This document shows, piece after piece, positions 1-13,700 of a stretch of DNA of 64,000 bases. A program made the translations under genes and the position numbers. Below the pieces are notes generated by a model. It was given only the letters and a program-made list of their open reading frames with translations. It ran no database searches and was not told the origin of the DNA. Origin of the DNA: Ischnura elegans. Taxonomy: Eukaryota > Arthropoda > Insecta > Odonata > Coenagrionidae. The stretch is taken from contig NC_060257.1 in NCBI RefSeq assembly GCF_921293095.1, positions 58,440,968-58,504,967 on the forward strand, in the 5' to 3' direction. Each line of letters opens with the position of its first letter. Position 1 is the stretch's first letter.

Positions 1-330
1 GGAAAGTTTTCTTCGTTTGATAAGGTATTAATAAACCTTTTTTAAGCCAAGCGCTACCAGCCAGCAAGGTACTCAGCTACCCGCTAGCATCCTGCGTCCT
101 ATCAGCGCTCAGAGCCTCGATCAAGGTCACCTCACAAGGCGGGAGGGGGGACCAGAAATGCGTCGCACGGACTTTTTCCCATCATTCCTACTTACGCGTC
201 GCGTTTTCGCGCGCTTGAAATTTTTCACTTTTCATTTAATCGCGAAAAATAGATATCGTCATTAAAAAATCTAAAAGCGTGAAATACGTACTCCAGGAGT
301 AATAATCTTTCGATTTAGGCAATAAAAAAA
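1..330. repeat. Dispersed repeat family R2, copy 1 (cut by window edge)
   Basis: The inverted partner of 42276-42570: TTGATAAGGTATTAATAAAC at the left, GCGCTTGAAATTTTTCACTT in the middle, CTCCAGGAGTAATAATCTTT at the right. May extend beyond the window. Confidence 0.75.
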
Positions 331-3300
331 TAATATTTACTATTTATATCTTAAACCGCTGGTGTCCTAACACCCCTTGCCACACACCGTTGGAGTGGCT
401 TGCAGGATAGTTTGCAGTTTTTTTGTAATGCTAGAAGTTAAATTCATCCTTCGATCCTGGCAGACATTATGAAATGTAGCTCTATCGGAAAAAATATTTA
501 ACTCTCTCGTAAAACGTATTTGAAATTTTCAATAATTAAAGTGACCGTTATTCTGTCCTTTATAATTAAACTTATTTTATAAAAAAATGTTATCTTTTAT
601 CCTGCAATATAATTTTTTGTCATATTTCTATCCGTCTAATGGGCATATAGTTAACTTTGCTGCTGTGCTAAATTAAATTATGCATATTTCAATCACTGCA
701 ATTGAATAGCATGGGTAATATATCGTAGGGTGCTGCATTTCATTAAGTATTTTTAGGTGGTATGATCATTCGATAATAGTATTTCAAACTTTGTAAATTT
801 TCTCAGAGAAAATAATAAATGATTCGTCCTACGATAGCTGATTTCATAAATATGTCTGGGATAGGGTTTAGTTCTTCTTGCTAATTAATTCCGCTTCGTT
901 CCCTCGACAATACATATTTTTTTATTCGTTGCTGAAAAGGTACGTGTATTTTTAAATCAGGAACTAATAATTCTCATTATTATCTTATACTGAATTATTC
1001 ATGTTATAAATAACTCATTTCTCATTGTGCAGCGAGCTTTTTAAAAAAGAAACTGTGCAATAATTTAATTCAATTTATAAATGAAGCGAAGAAATGAGTT
1101 AATACAATTTTTCCCATTGTGTCAATGAGCCAAGACTTTGAATGAGTCTTGTTTTCCCTTTCGTTACGATTCCTTTGCTGGTGAAAGGAGTCGAGGCGAT
1201 AAACTTGCCAGTCTCATAACGGATTTAATCTTAAGCTTTCCTTCGCTTTGTAACACGTTGTACTCCCGAGAGAAATTCTCCGGCTCCGACGATGTAATTT
1301 GCGATTCCCACATATGTCCCGGGAGTACGACTCGACTATCCGCTGTGCAGTGACCCACATATAAGTGGTAGGCGAATCGAGGGATGAATATTGCGTCTTG
1401 CCCCTCTATTTCCGGGAATTTTCCTTTTTGGTATGCACCAAGGCTGTCGTTGACAAGGTGGAGCTGTTATGAATATGAATGTGATACCTTTCGTTTTCCT
1501 TTTAAGTACCATCCTTAAGGAGGTTGATTCGAGAGACGTAATGTTTGAATTTTTATGAAAATTTCAATATATGCTCTTTTGTCTTAACCCCGTCCACTGA
1601 AGGCTACGAAATATGGGTTTTACGTGTTATATTTTCTGGAATCGCATTTGAAAATGCGAATTCATACATGTACATAAAACCTTGTGAGCCACCTCTGGGT
1701 CCTCTGGGTGTTTGGCAGGGGGTTATTAATCACCAACATGCAGCATGCAAAAGGACAACCATTTATTTAGGCCAATAATTTATATCGTCAGCATTAACCG
1801 ACGTAAATTTTTGCCTTAAGTTTAAAATAAGAAACGCGAAAGTTGCTGCCCTTTATTCATGATTAGATGACATCATCACTGTTTCGGTTCACTTACTAGT
1901 TCAGAGGGAACCGTTCATTGAGGGAAGGAATCGCTAACAATAGTGTAAACAACTACAAGCCATGAGAGGCAATTGAGCAGCGGTGACCCGCTCGACTGGA
2001 TCACGTGACGTCATCAACTTATCTGAGAAAGATTCGAAGTTGAGGGCGCTAATCAGTACCTATTTTTGATGCGGGAAAGGAGTAATGCCTCGTCAGCGTT
2101 TCCGCAGAAACGGAATTAAATACCGTTATTTCTCCGAAGCAATTTGTTATTCTTTCGTTCTTAAGGTGGTACTTTCGCGATAGCGCGATTCAAAACAAAT
2201 AATTTTCTTATTTGTTGTACATTTTAAATTCCCCATAGAGACAACATCAGTTCATATCAAAATTCAAAATGAGGCTACTGATAATTCAATATTTGTGACG
2301 CATGAATGTCGCAATGAGAATAGAGACTAATCCAGGACCTACTTTCTTCGCATGTTTAAGATTTCTGGATATTGAAGACTTTATACGTAGGTACCTATAG
2401 GTGGGAAGACAAATATTTGCAGGATGTAATATTTGAAACTGTTTTTCTTGGGAGTCCAGCAATTTTCGGCATTTTATTCAATGCTGTGAATTTTTAAGTA
2501 CGTGAAATAATTACGGTTGGACGAAAATGTGGGATGATAATTGTGTGAAACAATTAATCTTTGAGTATTATTAAACGCGATCTTTGAGCGAGCATCAGGA
2601 ATACGATTGCGAAACCTCGCCCATTTTCAGATTGTTTCAGACAATTATTATTACGCATTTCATCGAAAAAGTTTTTATATTTGGCTCAAATGTAAAAAAA
2701 AACATCGTTTTTGCAGGTAGCGGTTTACTCTTTATCCGTATTATGTTGGCGCCGAGGAATGTACAAAAATTCTTCAAGTTTCACGTAGTTGGGACACGTT
2801 GAAGACGTCATGATATTTCCCTAAAATAGGACAATTTCACTAACCGAGAGTATATGGATGTCAACGAAATTGGATTTCCCTCCGTTCTCCGACCATAGCC
2901 ATCTTGTTTGGATGGATAGAATTGCTGATGTAATCGAGGACAACATTACAGAGAAAAAAATAATAAATGGGCATCTAAGTAGTGTGTGAATATCATGGTT
3001 GACTTCGAAATGGTTGAAATCTCTCAAGACTGATTTTTTTTAAGTATACCGGGACTACCCACGGTAATAACTTCTACGGGAGTCACCTGAAATGCACAAA
3101 TTGTGCAAAAAATTCATAGGTTTTTTGCAAAATCTCTCAAGACCCATACTGTACCACGAATTAGATTGTAATTCGTCATCGGCTATCGAACTCGAACTAT
3201 AAAGCGGTAATGGCGGCTTGTGTAAACGAAAAGTCACTACTTTTATGGGGAAACCCGAGTGCCTAGAAAAAAGTAATGTTTAAGAAGGAGGGACCACTTA

Positions 3301-3702
3301 AAGAAAGATGTTTAACAATAGAGATAAGATAGTTCGAGGATTTCAGTACGTTAGAGTGCAATAAAAAGCTCAAAATTGTGTGAACAGAAGAAGGGAATGC
3401 GTTGAATAAATATAAAAACTACGGTGGCAAAATGCAGGAGGAAGAATTTAAATTGGTTCGTTTATCAACGAAGTGAAATTGGAAGAGAAAATAATATTAC
3501 AATATAAAAATAAATTTTAATAAAAAAACAACGTTCGTGTCGCGAATTTTAAACATTCCCATTTTTTCATGAACACACCTGGTACATTTTCTTGTTCTTC
3601 TTCTTAACCCTCCGCTGCAACGCTGCGTTGACGACTTGAGGTGCAATACGTTATATGCTAATTCCTTCGCGATATTAATTGCAAAGTTTTTTAATGCGTT
3701 TA
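331..3702. other. Left flank, no gene recognised
   Basis: Mostly AT-rich. The missing NRF 5' exons were sought here (a frame with WALRM.D or G.L.GN) and not seen. It is either an intron of that gene or upstream DNA. The largest open frames are 60-77 codons and unlike known proteins. Confidence 0.45.
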
Positions 3703-4440
3703 ATAATTTAAACAAACATTATTAACAACTATTGAAAGCATTAAATTTGGGGCACGCGACATTTTTGCTGCACATTTATGATTGTTAACATGTTAACGTT
3801 ATTTAGATGTAATAAAACTGTAAAAAATACGTGTATTAAGTATTTTATTATTATATTTGATGCCCATGCATGAAATTAAGTATTATATGAATGATTTTTT
3901 GTAGTTAAAACAGTTATTTCTACTGGCATGTATTTTCTTTAACCATTACTAAATGGCGTCTGTATTGATAATTTAAACAAACGTTATTAACAACTATTGA
4001 AACCATTAAATTTGGGGAAAGCGACTTTTTGCTACACATTTATGATTGTTAACATGTTAACATTATTTAGATGTAATAAAACTGTAAAAAACGTGTATTA
4101 AGTGTTTTATTAAATTAATATCTCCATCATTATTATGCATATATTTGATGCCCATACATGAAATTAAATATTATATGAATGATTTTTTGTTGTTAAAATA
4201 GTTATTTCTATTGGCATATATTTTCTTTAACCATTACTAATAAAAAATTCGTGGAATTTCGGTCATATAATGCAAAAAGTTTTTTGCCAGCTAAAAAACT
4301 CTCCTTTTTTCTGGAGTATAGGTCATAGAATGCAAAAATCTTTTTGAATTATATGACCTATACTCCAGGAATTTTTGATCATTAATTAAAAGAGGTCAAG
4401 GCAAGAGAAAAAAGAAAATTTAACCATTACTAAATGGCTT
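3703..4440. repeat. Tandem duplication, 265-bp period, interrupted
   Basis: Copy 1 is 3703-3967; copy 2 begins at 3968 and shares ACTATTGAAACCATTAAATT, TTATGATTGTTAACATGTTA and TTAACCATTACTAA. Copy 2 is split near its end by a 178-bp insert (4241-4418) and resumes at 4419-4440. Confidence 0.85.
4241..4418. mobile_element. 178-bp insertion with 15-bp target duplication
   Basis: TTTAACCATTACTAA occurs at 4226-4240 and again at 4419-4433. The intact tandem copy at 3703-3967 gives the pre-insertion state. The insert contains GGTCATATAATGCAAAAA twice, plus an inverted partner (TATATGACC). The long duplication suggests retrotransposition. Confidence 0.7.
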
Positions 4441-4523
4441 CTATGAGACGCCGTGTGACAAATTGCGTTACGAATGTGACACGATTCGCATAGGGTTAAC
4501 AATGTATTTATAACGATTTTCAG

Positions 4524-4720
4524 GACTTGCTTTCTGTCGCTCTGTGTGCTCCAAACGTCTGCCCAGAGGAGACCCTAGGGGACCTACTGGAGGAATCGCT
4601 TTCCCAGAGGGCCCTGCCCCTCCAGAGGCTCCTGGGACTGAGGCTCCAGCTGGAAGGTGTCCGAAGTCTGAGGTGGCACCCCGAAACGCTCATCTCGAAG
4701 CCCAAGTTCGGCATCATGGC
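4524..4720 (+). CDS. NRF-6-like exon 1 of those visible (end of NRF domain)
   Basis: Acceptor ttttcag precedes GAC and donor gtaagt follows ATGGC. Residues 1-66 include LCAPNVCPEE, the CxPSxC-type cysteine pair typical of NRF domains. It ends two bases into an Ala codon that is completed by the next exon. It opens in phase 0, so at least one upstream exon is missing. Confidence 0.85.
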
Positions 4721-7700
4721 GTAAGTTTCTGGCTGCTCCCAAAAACATTCTTGTTTCAACCTTCCGTCGACCTATTTAATCTCTGCCGCTATTTGCAGAG
4801 ACCCTCCCTGAAACGCGACAAAGGGGTGTCCGGTGACAAGTAGCGGATACAGAAAAAACTCAAGGGGGCGCAATACACCTTGAATTACCTTTAATTTTAT
4901 CGTAATAAAATATAATCAAGTCAAATGTAAAGTTGAAGAAGTTTTTAATTAAAGTGATTACATAAAAATACAAGACAATGCCATCTTATGATATAAAAAA
5001 GTTGCAATTGTGGTTCTGTAATGTTTGACAATACGGACGGCCCCACAAGGCCCGCTGCGCCCCCATCTGTATCCGCCACTGTCGGTGACTGGGAAAATTG
5101 GAAATTATGCGTTAATTTTTAGTGCCAGACATTATGCATGAATCATTCTGCATACATACAAGCTGAAAAGCGATGATCCCTTCGGAGGAAGTTCGTGACG
5201 TCCTCAACTTTTCTGCGGAAGGGTTCAAACCGTCGATGCTTCGCCGCAAGTAGCTCGACAAGTAGGTGATGGATAAAGAAACGGAAATTACGTGTCTTTT
5301 GGTGAACCACTTTTTGGTGCACTTTTAAGCCAGTTTTTTTTATTTTAAGTCACCAAAGAAATTGCCGAACTAAAAGAAATTTTGGCGAATGGAATTTTTC
5401 TTAACTGCGGCAGAAATTAAATTTCTTCAGGTTTGAAAAATTCATCTGCGGTATTTTTCAAACTCGCGCAGATGGTAGCCAGATGAAGACGAAAAACTTT
5501 AGAATTACTTCCGCATACATTTCTTTAGCTCTGGTTTGATCGACTACGTGATTTAACTAAATCGTAGAAAATAAAATAAAATGAGGTTTGAAAAAACTTC
5601 CTTTTTTTCAAAATCAGTATAAAGTCCGATAAAAAGTAAAATATAAGCTTTTCATCACTCGAAGGGTGAAGTGTGGATGCCAATTAGGTCTAGATATTGT
5701 TATTGCGTTTCGATCCATACCTAACAGACATTCATTTCTAATAAACCTAAACAGCCTAATCAGTTTACTTTATAGTTCATTTTATACTTTTTTGGGAAAA
5801 AGTTTTTTTCTTAATTTTATATTTATCTATTACAAGTACAAATTCCCTACGCTACGGGTCCCTTCGCGGGGAGATTTTAGAATGTATGGAACCAGCATCT
5901 CATGGAATTTATGCATCCCGCAAGGCGAAAAGTGAGTTACCTATATGATGTGCGGGAAGCATGATCTCAAGGATACCGCGAAAGAAAGGCAAACATCACT
6001 GCATGCGAATGTGGCAAAATTTGTTACTGAGTTACAATGCAGTTTTACACAGGAGAAATAATTGCTGAATCTGACGTGTGTACTAAAGCGCAGTCAAAAT
6101 AGCGTCGTGTAAAGCGGTGAATTGCTAGAACGCATGCAAGAATGCATGGACGTGACATGTACGTGAAAATAGCCCATTCTGATTTCTTTCATGCAGTCGC
6201 GCACTTGCACGCTATAATGAAAAATCAATGCAGTTCCTAAACTGCTAAATTACATTTCCCATGTAAAAAGGCTTAAATTTTCATGACTACGGAGTTGCAT
6301 GAGTCGACACATAAAAGCAAGAGAGGTAGATTATTAATAATAATAATAATTAGCAGGCTAAGAGCTTAGGGGCTTTACTTTTCTAATTATATTTCTGGCT
6401 ATTATTTTTTGACATCTAAAGCAAACAGTTTTAAAATTTATACATCAATTTATTATTTATGGCATAGCCCTTAGGCTAGTAAATAAGCATACAGATACTG
6501 TATAGAGTATATTGGCGCTTGAATTCTTCAAGCGGGTGTGTAAAGGGTATAATTGTGTCCTTGGAGCCTAGTCTTAGGTCCATAAGTTGTTTAAAATTTC
6601 GAAAATTCCACCATCTTTTCTTTAATAGGGTATGAAACGTAAATGTTCGCCATCATAAACACTTAAAATATTCAATAAATTACATTTAATGCATTATTCA
6701 TTGTTGAAAAGTGTTAACTTGACAATTGAGACAATGCTTAGATGAAACTATTAAATTTCATCACTCTAACGTCAATAGTAATCAAGATATGTAAATTTGC
6801 ATATTTGCTACCATATTCCAATAGAAGTTTCGACTATCCTGACATGTGTATTGAAAGGTTCACTATGCCATTAATATAACTTCCATCCAATGGCCATTCC
6901 CTTTGTAATACCTTACCCACTCTCCCCGTAGATTCGACACTTCATAAGTTATAGTAGTTCCTTACATTTTAAGAAAACGCAGTTTCGATATATATCAAAT
7001 GTGAGACAACATACAAATAATATATACATTTGGCAGTATGAGGAATACAAACATGTACCAAATCACAAAGTTTCATCGCTCCAATGCTTATCTATCGCTA
7101 TGCTCCTTATCAACTTATGCCATTTAGCTTTTTTTTGTAATAATGGATTCGAAATATTGATTATTATGACAAATGTACTGTAAAATATGAAAACCTAATG
7201 ACTTAATTACAGATACTGTATAGATAATCTACCTATTCATAATTATTTATTTGTACTTTTCCGATATGCATTAATATTTCCACAACATGATTCACCACTA
7301 AATGGCTTCATAAAGTACATTTAAATTACCAACTTCTTTTTGTTTTTGTGAAAAATTGTCAAAGTTGGTATAGTTTTGTAGTTTTTAAACAATTATGAAA
7401 ATTATATTTTTTCCTTATAGCTTAAAAAATTCAATTATTTATCCTAGTGTCGACACAAAAAATATAAAAAAATTGGTAAATAAAAGTAAAAAGAATTCTG
7501 TCAGCAAATTTACCTGTTGATGCCTCTTAGTGATCAAACATTACAAATATTAAACTTTAATGGAAAAGTATGAATATATAGCTAAGAAAATAAATTACTT
7601 CCGAAGTGGAGCCTGACGTTGTTATAGAGATTAGCTACCCTTGCATATACTTTCTTTAGACATTCCTGGTTTTATACCATTATTTATACCATCTTCCTAG

Positions 7701-10700
7701 TTTATTTCTTATATTTCATGTTTCTGCACCTAAACAGTCATTTTTTGATTCTTTTCTAACAGTGAATTGTGGTTTGATTGATTAATGGTGCTATTTTAAA
7801 AATCTTGGATCTAATTTTGACATTTCAGGTTTCTGATATTCTTGATAGTCTTCCTGCTGGTGGCGGGAACATATTATGATGTGGCAATATGGCGCCCTGC
7901 TCTCAAGAAAGCTACTTCGTCCAAGGGAGAAAGCAGTGATTTGAGCCGAAAAATGGGAAGTGATGGTTCCAGACCAGTAGATGTTGAACTACTTGTTGTG
8001 GATACAAACCAAAATGGTGAGCCTGACTTAGAATATTTATTGGCAATAACAATCGTTGCTCTCAACAATCAAATAAAATATCCTCTGGAATATGTAGATG
8101 CCAATGGCGCAAAGTAGTTATTCGTGTTTTTGACCGTGTTCCACCAATTTTAAAAATCTGATAAAAGTTAGGAATATGTTGGAGAGTAACAACATATTTT
8201 TTTCGGCTTGTTTATTGTTTCCTAAATTTTTAAATTTAATTTTGAAAATTTCAAACTTGTGTAAAAGTTTAGTTTTCAGTCAACAAATTTTGAAAAAAAT
8301 CGGGATGGTGGAACGTAATTGTATTTACATTTTAAAATCAAGAAAACGATTTTACAAAAATAAACACTGGAGATATGGTTGAAAAACTAAAAATCGTGTT
8401 TCAATTTTTTTGGAGTTTTTATCCATTGTTAAGGCCTGAAACTTAGGGGAAACACATAATTTTGGATGCATTGTAAGTGTATATTTATCATTTTTCAAAA
8501 TATCTGGGGGCACTTTTCACCTGCAAGATCTGTAATAGATCTGTAAAACTCGTTTAAAAATTAGGTACTTTTAACCAACTAACTTAGTATTTTACTGTCT
8601 CAGCCATTTGAAAGAATAACAAAAATTGCTTTTCTAACAATTATGGGGAAAACAGTAAATTTTTAACTTTTCAATTTCATGCTTGGACAGCAACTTTGAA
8701 TTTTTTTTGCTCTGAAGAATTTTATTGGTATTTGTGAAAAATTGTATGAAGTAAGTTTTAAGTTCTATGGGAAACAAAATATAAATTAATTTATAAAATA
8801 TATATAAGATAATAATTGCTTAAAAAACAGCAAAATTGTGTCAGCTTTGACAATTTCTCACAGCCATAAGCTCAATACTCTTACCACAAAACTCAGCTTG
8901 GAATATTGGACTTACATATGTGAGTAGTTCTGTATTCTTAATTCCAGCAATATTGTTGCGCTTCATGGGAATATACTTTTAAAATATTGAAAATTTACAT
9001 TTTTTCATTAAAAAAATGAGGCAAAATGCTCAGAAAGTGCATCTTTACAATAACAGAAGTTTGCAAAAATATAAAATTGAACTTCAAGCCTATTAAAACA
9101 GTATACTCCAGTGTAAAAATAGTCATCCATTACAATCATTTTGCTATGACTATTAATAGAATCAGGCTACATTTCCCACCTTCATTGAGCATTTTAGTTA
9201 AGTATTATTCCTGTGGCTATGTAGTCTTGTCTGATGGTGAAATATCATTGGCACCTAAGTCATAACAAGAAATTTTTAAGAAGTTTATTTACAAAAGCCA
9301 GTCACTATTTCTACCATCATATAATAAATTACTTGTATTAATTCTTCAAACTGATAGTGGTGAACTATTTTCTGGGATGTAGCCCAAAAATTTTTTTCAA
9401 ATGGAGTCCAATTGGAATACATCGTACTTGTTGGTCATCAAACTTATGATTGATGTGGTAGAACTCTTCACTGAAGTCTCCTATCAGCTAGCCTTTTCGT
9501 ATTATGTAACTCTTACTTTAAATCCATGGTATCTTTTCCTTTATAACTTAATAACAGACCACCCAGTATTGATTGCTTGGGATGGACAGGGCCCAGAGGA
9601 GTGAGAAACTTGAAACTTGGATTTCATGATCATATAGGATTTTAATGTTTTCACTTTGAGCATGTTAAGAGGTGTGCTTACCTGGTAGGATGGACAATCG
9701 TAGAAGTTGTATGATGTGGCATAACAGATGTTAATGAGAAAATGATGCAAAGGACGCATCAGATGCAATCGAAATTAGCACTTTGAAGTTTGGGAGCATG
9801 ATGTGCACCTTGGTACAAACTTTGGTTGCAATCTCTGCAGCCATATTGAAACACTTAGAGGACATACGAACAGACATCCTCTTTTATATAAATATATATA
9901 GATTTGGGGTGTCCCGTAGCCATGTAGCCTATCCACTTGCCCTTTGACGATTATCTTCCCACTCCAAAGGGTAAGAAGTCTTACATCATCTCCAAGTAAC
10001 ATATAATAATAATAAGTCTTTGAACTCTTACATCATCTCCAAATAACATACAATAATAATAAGTCTTTGTACTCAGGTTAACGGATAAAGGATAAGTCCA
10101 GTAAACTGGGGTTATTGTTTAATTCCTCTTTAACAGAGAAACGCTTTTATTTTTGTAGAAAAAAAAGAAATTGCAGAGAAATCATGTGCAATCGTTAGCT
10201 TCTTTTGAAGTCATTCAAGGACTTCAAAGGCTGAAATTTAATTCAGTTGTGATGGTGGACGTTTATGCATGTATGTATGGCTTCAGTGGCGCTGTCTCCA
10301 TGGGGCCTGAGGGGGCCCGACCCATGTGGAAAAACCCCGGTACTGGGCCAGTATTGGCCCAGTACTGGGATACTTCCAAAATTGGCAAGAAAATGCCAGT
10401 ACCGGCCCAGTACTGGGCCGGTTACTGGGCCGTTACTGGGCCGGTTCCGGGCCGGTTCTGGGCCATTACTGGGCCGGTTCTGGGCCATTACTGGGCCGGT
10501 TCTGGGCCATTACTGGGCATGTACCGGGCCAGCTCCAAGTGGTACTGGGCTGGTTCCGGCCTAGTGCTATAATCAAATTTGAATAAAATAATCGCAATTG
10601 AAAAAAAACATTTTAAAGGTTTATTTAAAGTCATATAATTCGGTTACATAGAATGATATATGGTCAAAAAAGATAGTAATTAAGAATTAATATTTCATTA

Positions 10701-13700
10701 AATAGACGTATTTAAGTTTGCCTTTGCCGCTTTTCGAATTTCGCACAATCTCGTGCACAATTGCTTCTTGACAAACTGTGATCTTCCACCTTTACATTTC
10801 CTGCTCTCGCGTAGTGTTCTGCATAGTCTGAAAATGAAGGATGGAGAAAGCATAAAAGCATTGAAATATCTTTATCCTCTCCATTAATTTACTATCACTA
10901 TTGTTTTGACTTTCATTGTTTCATTAGTGTTGAGATTACTGTGTATGCAATAACCAACGAAACAATAACTAACCTAACCTGTAATTATACTCTGTCCAAA
11001 GCTTAATCGGCCCCAAGAAAATTATTTAAGACCTTATAAAAGGCAGTTTTTTAGACTAAGGCCTTTTAGGTGATTCATCGAAGCACCAGTAATGGCATAT
11101 GGCCCAGCTATTAATAGGATTACAGTTGTTTTAAAGAACTTACTTCTAAGGAACTTTGGTCCAATGGTGTCAGCAACCCACACATTTACAGCTCCAGCTG
11201 GAAGAATTTGTTCACAAGGCAAACTGGTATATTTACGGGAGTGCAATCCTTGATGATTTTCTCCACGGGTCTCCGAGGAGCCTCTCTTCTTTGAGAACGA
11301 TACCTAGCCATGTTGACACACGCACACCACAAGCGAGACTGAACGATCTATCTACACCGGAAGTAGCGACGCTGGCTCGAAAGTGGGAGTGGGATAAGGA
11401 CCGGAAACTGACGTTTCCATAGGGCATTTACTCTAAAATTGAAAAAAAGTGATTTTCCCGAACGCTCTATGGTTATTCTAGAGAGCGTACGGGAGTGAAA
11501 TTTTTCGAAGTCCAGAGAATCCAAGATGGCGCTGAGCCCAATGACAAAAGACAATGCGCTACGCGCATGGAAATGAAAGAATGATTCAGATGACGTAATA
11601 CACTATTCATAAACCTTTAACTTCCTCACTAGACCAAACTTCCATGAAAGAAATATGTAAAATAGTATTATTCACTGTAAGATCTTAGTTAAAATTGTTG
11701 ATAATTTTTATTCTGAGAAAACGCAATAAATACATTAAAAATGTGTATTTATAACTTTTCGTTGAAGCATGTTTTTAAAATTATATGGCAAAAATTGAAG
11801 GTTTAATTTCTGTACATGCATTAATTTCCCAATCTGGACTGGAGATTCTGGCTCAGTTTTGGCGTTTCTGGCCCAGTACCGGTCGGTTCTGGCCCAGTAC
11901 TGGCCGTTTCTGGTCCAGTACTGGCCGGTTCTGGGCCAGTACTGGCCGGTTCTGGGCCGGTACTGGCCGGTTCTGGGCCAGTACTGGCCGGTTCTAGTCC
12001 ATTACTGGTTTATTACCGGCCGGTTCTGGCCCAGTACTGGCGTTTCTGGCCCAGTACCGGTCGGTTCTGGTCCATTACTGGCCGTTTCTGGTCCAGTACT
12101 GGCCGGTTCTGGTCCAGTACTGGCCGGTTCTAGTTATCATTCTAGTTATCAGGGTTCTAATTTTGATCATATGACTCTTCTAAAATACTTTTTTAAAAAC
12201 TTATAACTCGCTACTTTTAAAATTTCCCGGGGCAAGATGCCCAGTTTGGGCCCCCCCAATATTTTTTGCACCCCTGTATGGCTTTGAAGGTTCAAAGCAT
12301 AAAAAATTAAAACGACTATTGCAATCCTGATTTTTTTCCAGTGGTTTTGATTATTTTGGTCCTAGCAGGACCTTTTTTATGTATTTTTTAAACAAGCGTG
12401 TATGTACTCCTAATGAATGTGGCTGTTTCATTAAATTCATTTATATGAACTTTAGTTTTGCACTTTTTAGGTTGTCAATCCAATAATGGTAGGGCATTGA
12501 CTACCAGCAAAGGAATGATGGCTGTGGACTTGAACAATAAGCCCCCTAAGCAAGAGATCAAGGAAGCCAGACAAGGTCAGTAGAAACCTCCAAATTTTTC
12601 ACTCCTTTGATTTATAATAACTCACTCATCTTCACTGTAGCCCTGAGAAATGGAATTCTTCCTAAATCCTAGATGTGTGTGACATAATCACAGAGTAATC
12701 CAATGTGATGAGCCCTTCTTTTATCAGTCAATTCTGACTTAACCCTTCCGTGACCGTGCGGGATACCTCAGTTATCCCAAATTATGTTAATGTTGTATAA
12801 TGTTTTTAATTTTTGTCCCTTTGATATTTTTTGTATTTGAGCTTTGTCGTTATTTAGGTGACGAATGATTATTTTACCACCAAATTGTTTTTGAAGGCTT
12901 CAATTTTTATTGGTGGGGTAACTTAGTTACCCAGCACAGCTGTTGGCGGGAAGAAAGAAAACTTGTTTGTTATATGAGTGCAGGGATAAGAGTTGAATGC
13001 AATAAATTTTATTATATTTTAATTTCAATAATGCCAGTATTCTACGTGATGGCACCTTTTGTACTAGTTTTTTCACAGCATGTTAGTCAATGTACAGTTC
13101 CATTGGCATAATAGGAAAGACTCCTGCCATTTTACACAAAATCATGGTAAAAACCTAAATGTAACCTACAGTTGCCTACAATGTATTTATAAACAAAAAT
13201 ACCTACAATATATTTATAAATTATACGAAACAAGATATTATATCATTAAAAAAGAACTATGGTGTTGAATTACAGGAAAGACTACAACGTATAATTTATG
13301 ATTTATAAATGGGGTACCTCAGATAGCCCACACAGTCGTTCGCGTAAGTTTTCTAAGCAGAGTCATGGAAGGGTTAGCAAAGTCACGTCAAAAGCAGTTA
13401 AACCAACGTATTAATTATAACTAATTGTGAGCAACTGTAATAGATATACTCCTCAATGACACCTTCAGTTCATTCAAGGATACAAATATTTTTGTACATA
13501 TGTTGAAAGATCCCTTGTAGATGAAGTATTTTGAAATTTATTCTCTCTCTAATATGTACTAATAATTCTACTATCACAACTGCATTTATGTAATAGTTTT
13601 ACCCTGGTGTTACCACTTAATTTAAATTAAATGAAATAATGACATGTAGTTTACACTTTGAGAAGTAAAACCTTTGTACAAGACCAAATAACAATGTGGA

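Larger units (their letters stand above)
10284..12276. mobile_element. hAT-type element of 1993 bp carrying two minisatellites
   Basis: The termini CAGTGGCGC (left) and GCACCCCTG (right) are TIR-like, and both sides carry the perfect 8-bp duplication TATGGCTT (10276-10283 and 12277-12284). Both ends match the short element at 60926-61178 in inverted orientation: the first 45 bp, including the CATGGGGCCTG and GGGGGCCCGA blocks, and the last 130 bp. Between these ends are two arrays of related 21-22 bp repeats and about 1.25 kb of unassigned DNA. No transposase was seen, so it is non-autonomous. Confidence 0.85.

Noticed and set aside
4544-4843. 99-codon frame overlapping NRF exon 1
   Set aside because: It is a shadow in another frame: Pro/Gly-rich, running past the exon donor into the intron and MITE. 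The frame with the LCAPNVC motif and matching splice phase is preferred.
10171-10586. Open frames of 80-130 codons with WAGTGPVLGHYW-type repeats
   Set aside because: They are translations of the GC-rich minisatellite, open in several frames on both strands. No splice sites, start context or conserved protein.
10960-10982. Telomere-type (TTAGG)n tract
   Set aside because: Only two AACCT words (CTAACCTAACCT); far too short.
11034-11246. Minus-strand frame with ILLIAGPYAITGAS, faintly like ribosomal protein L6 (LLLVTGPY.ING)
   Set aside because: The similarity is a handful of residues, the flanking parts do not match L6, and it lies inside a transposable element.
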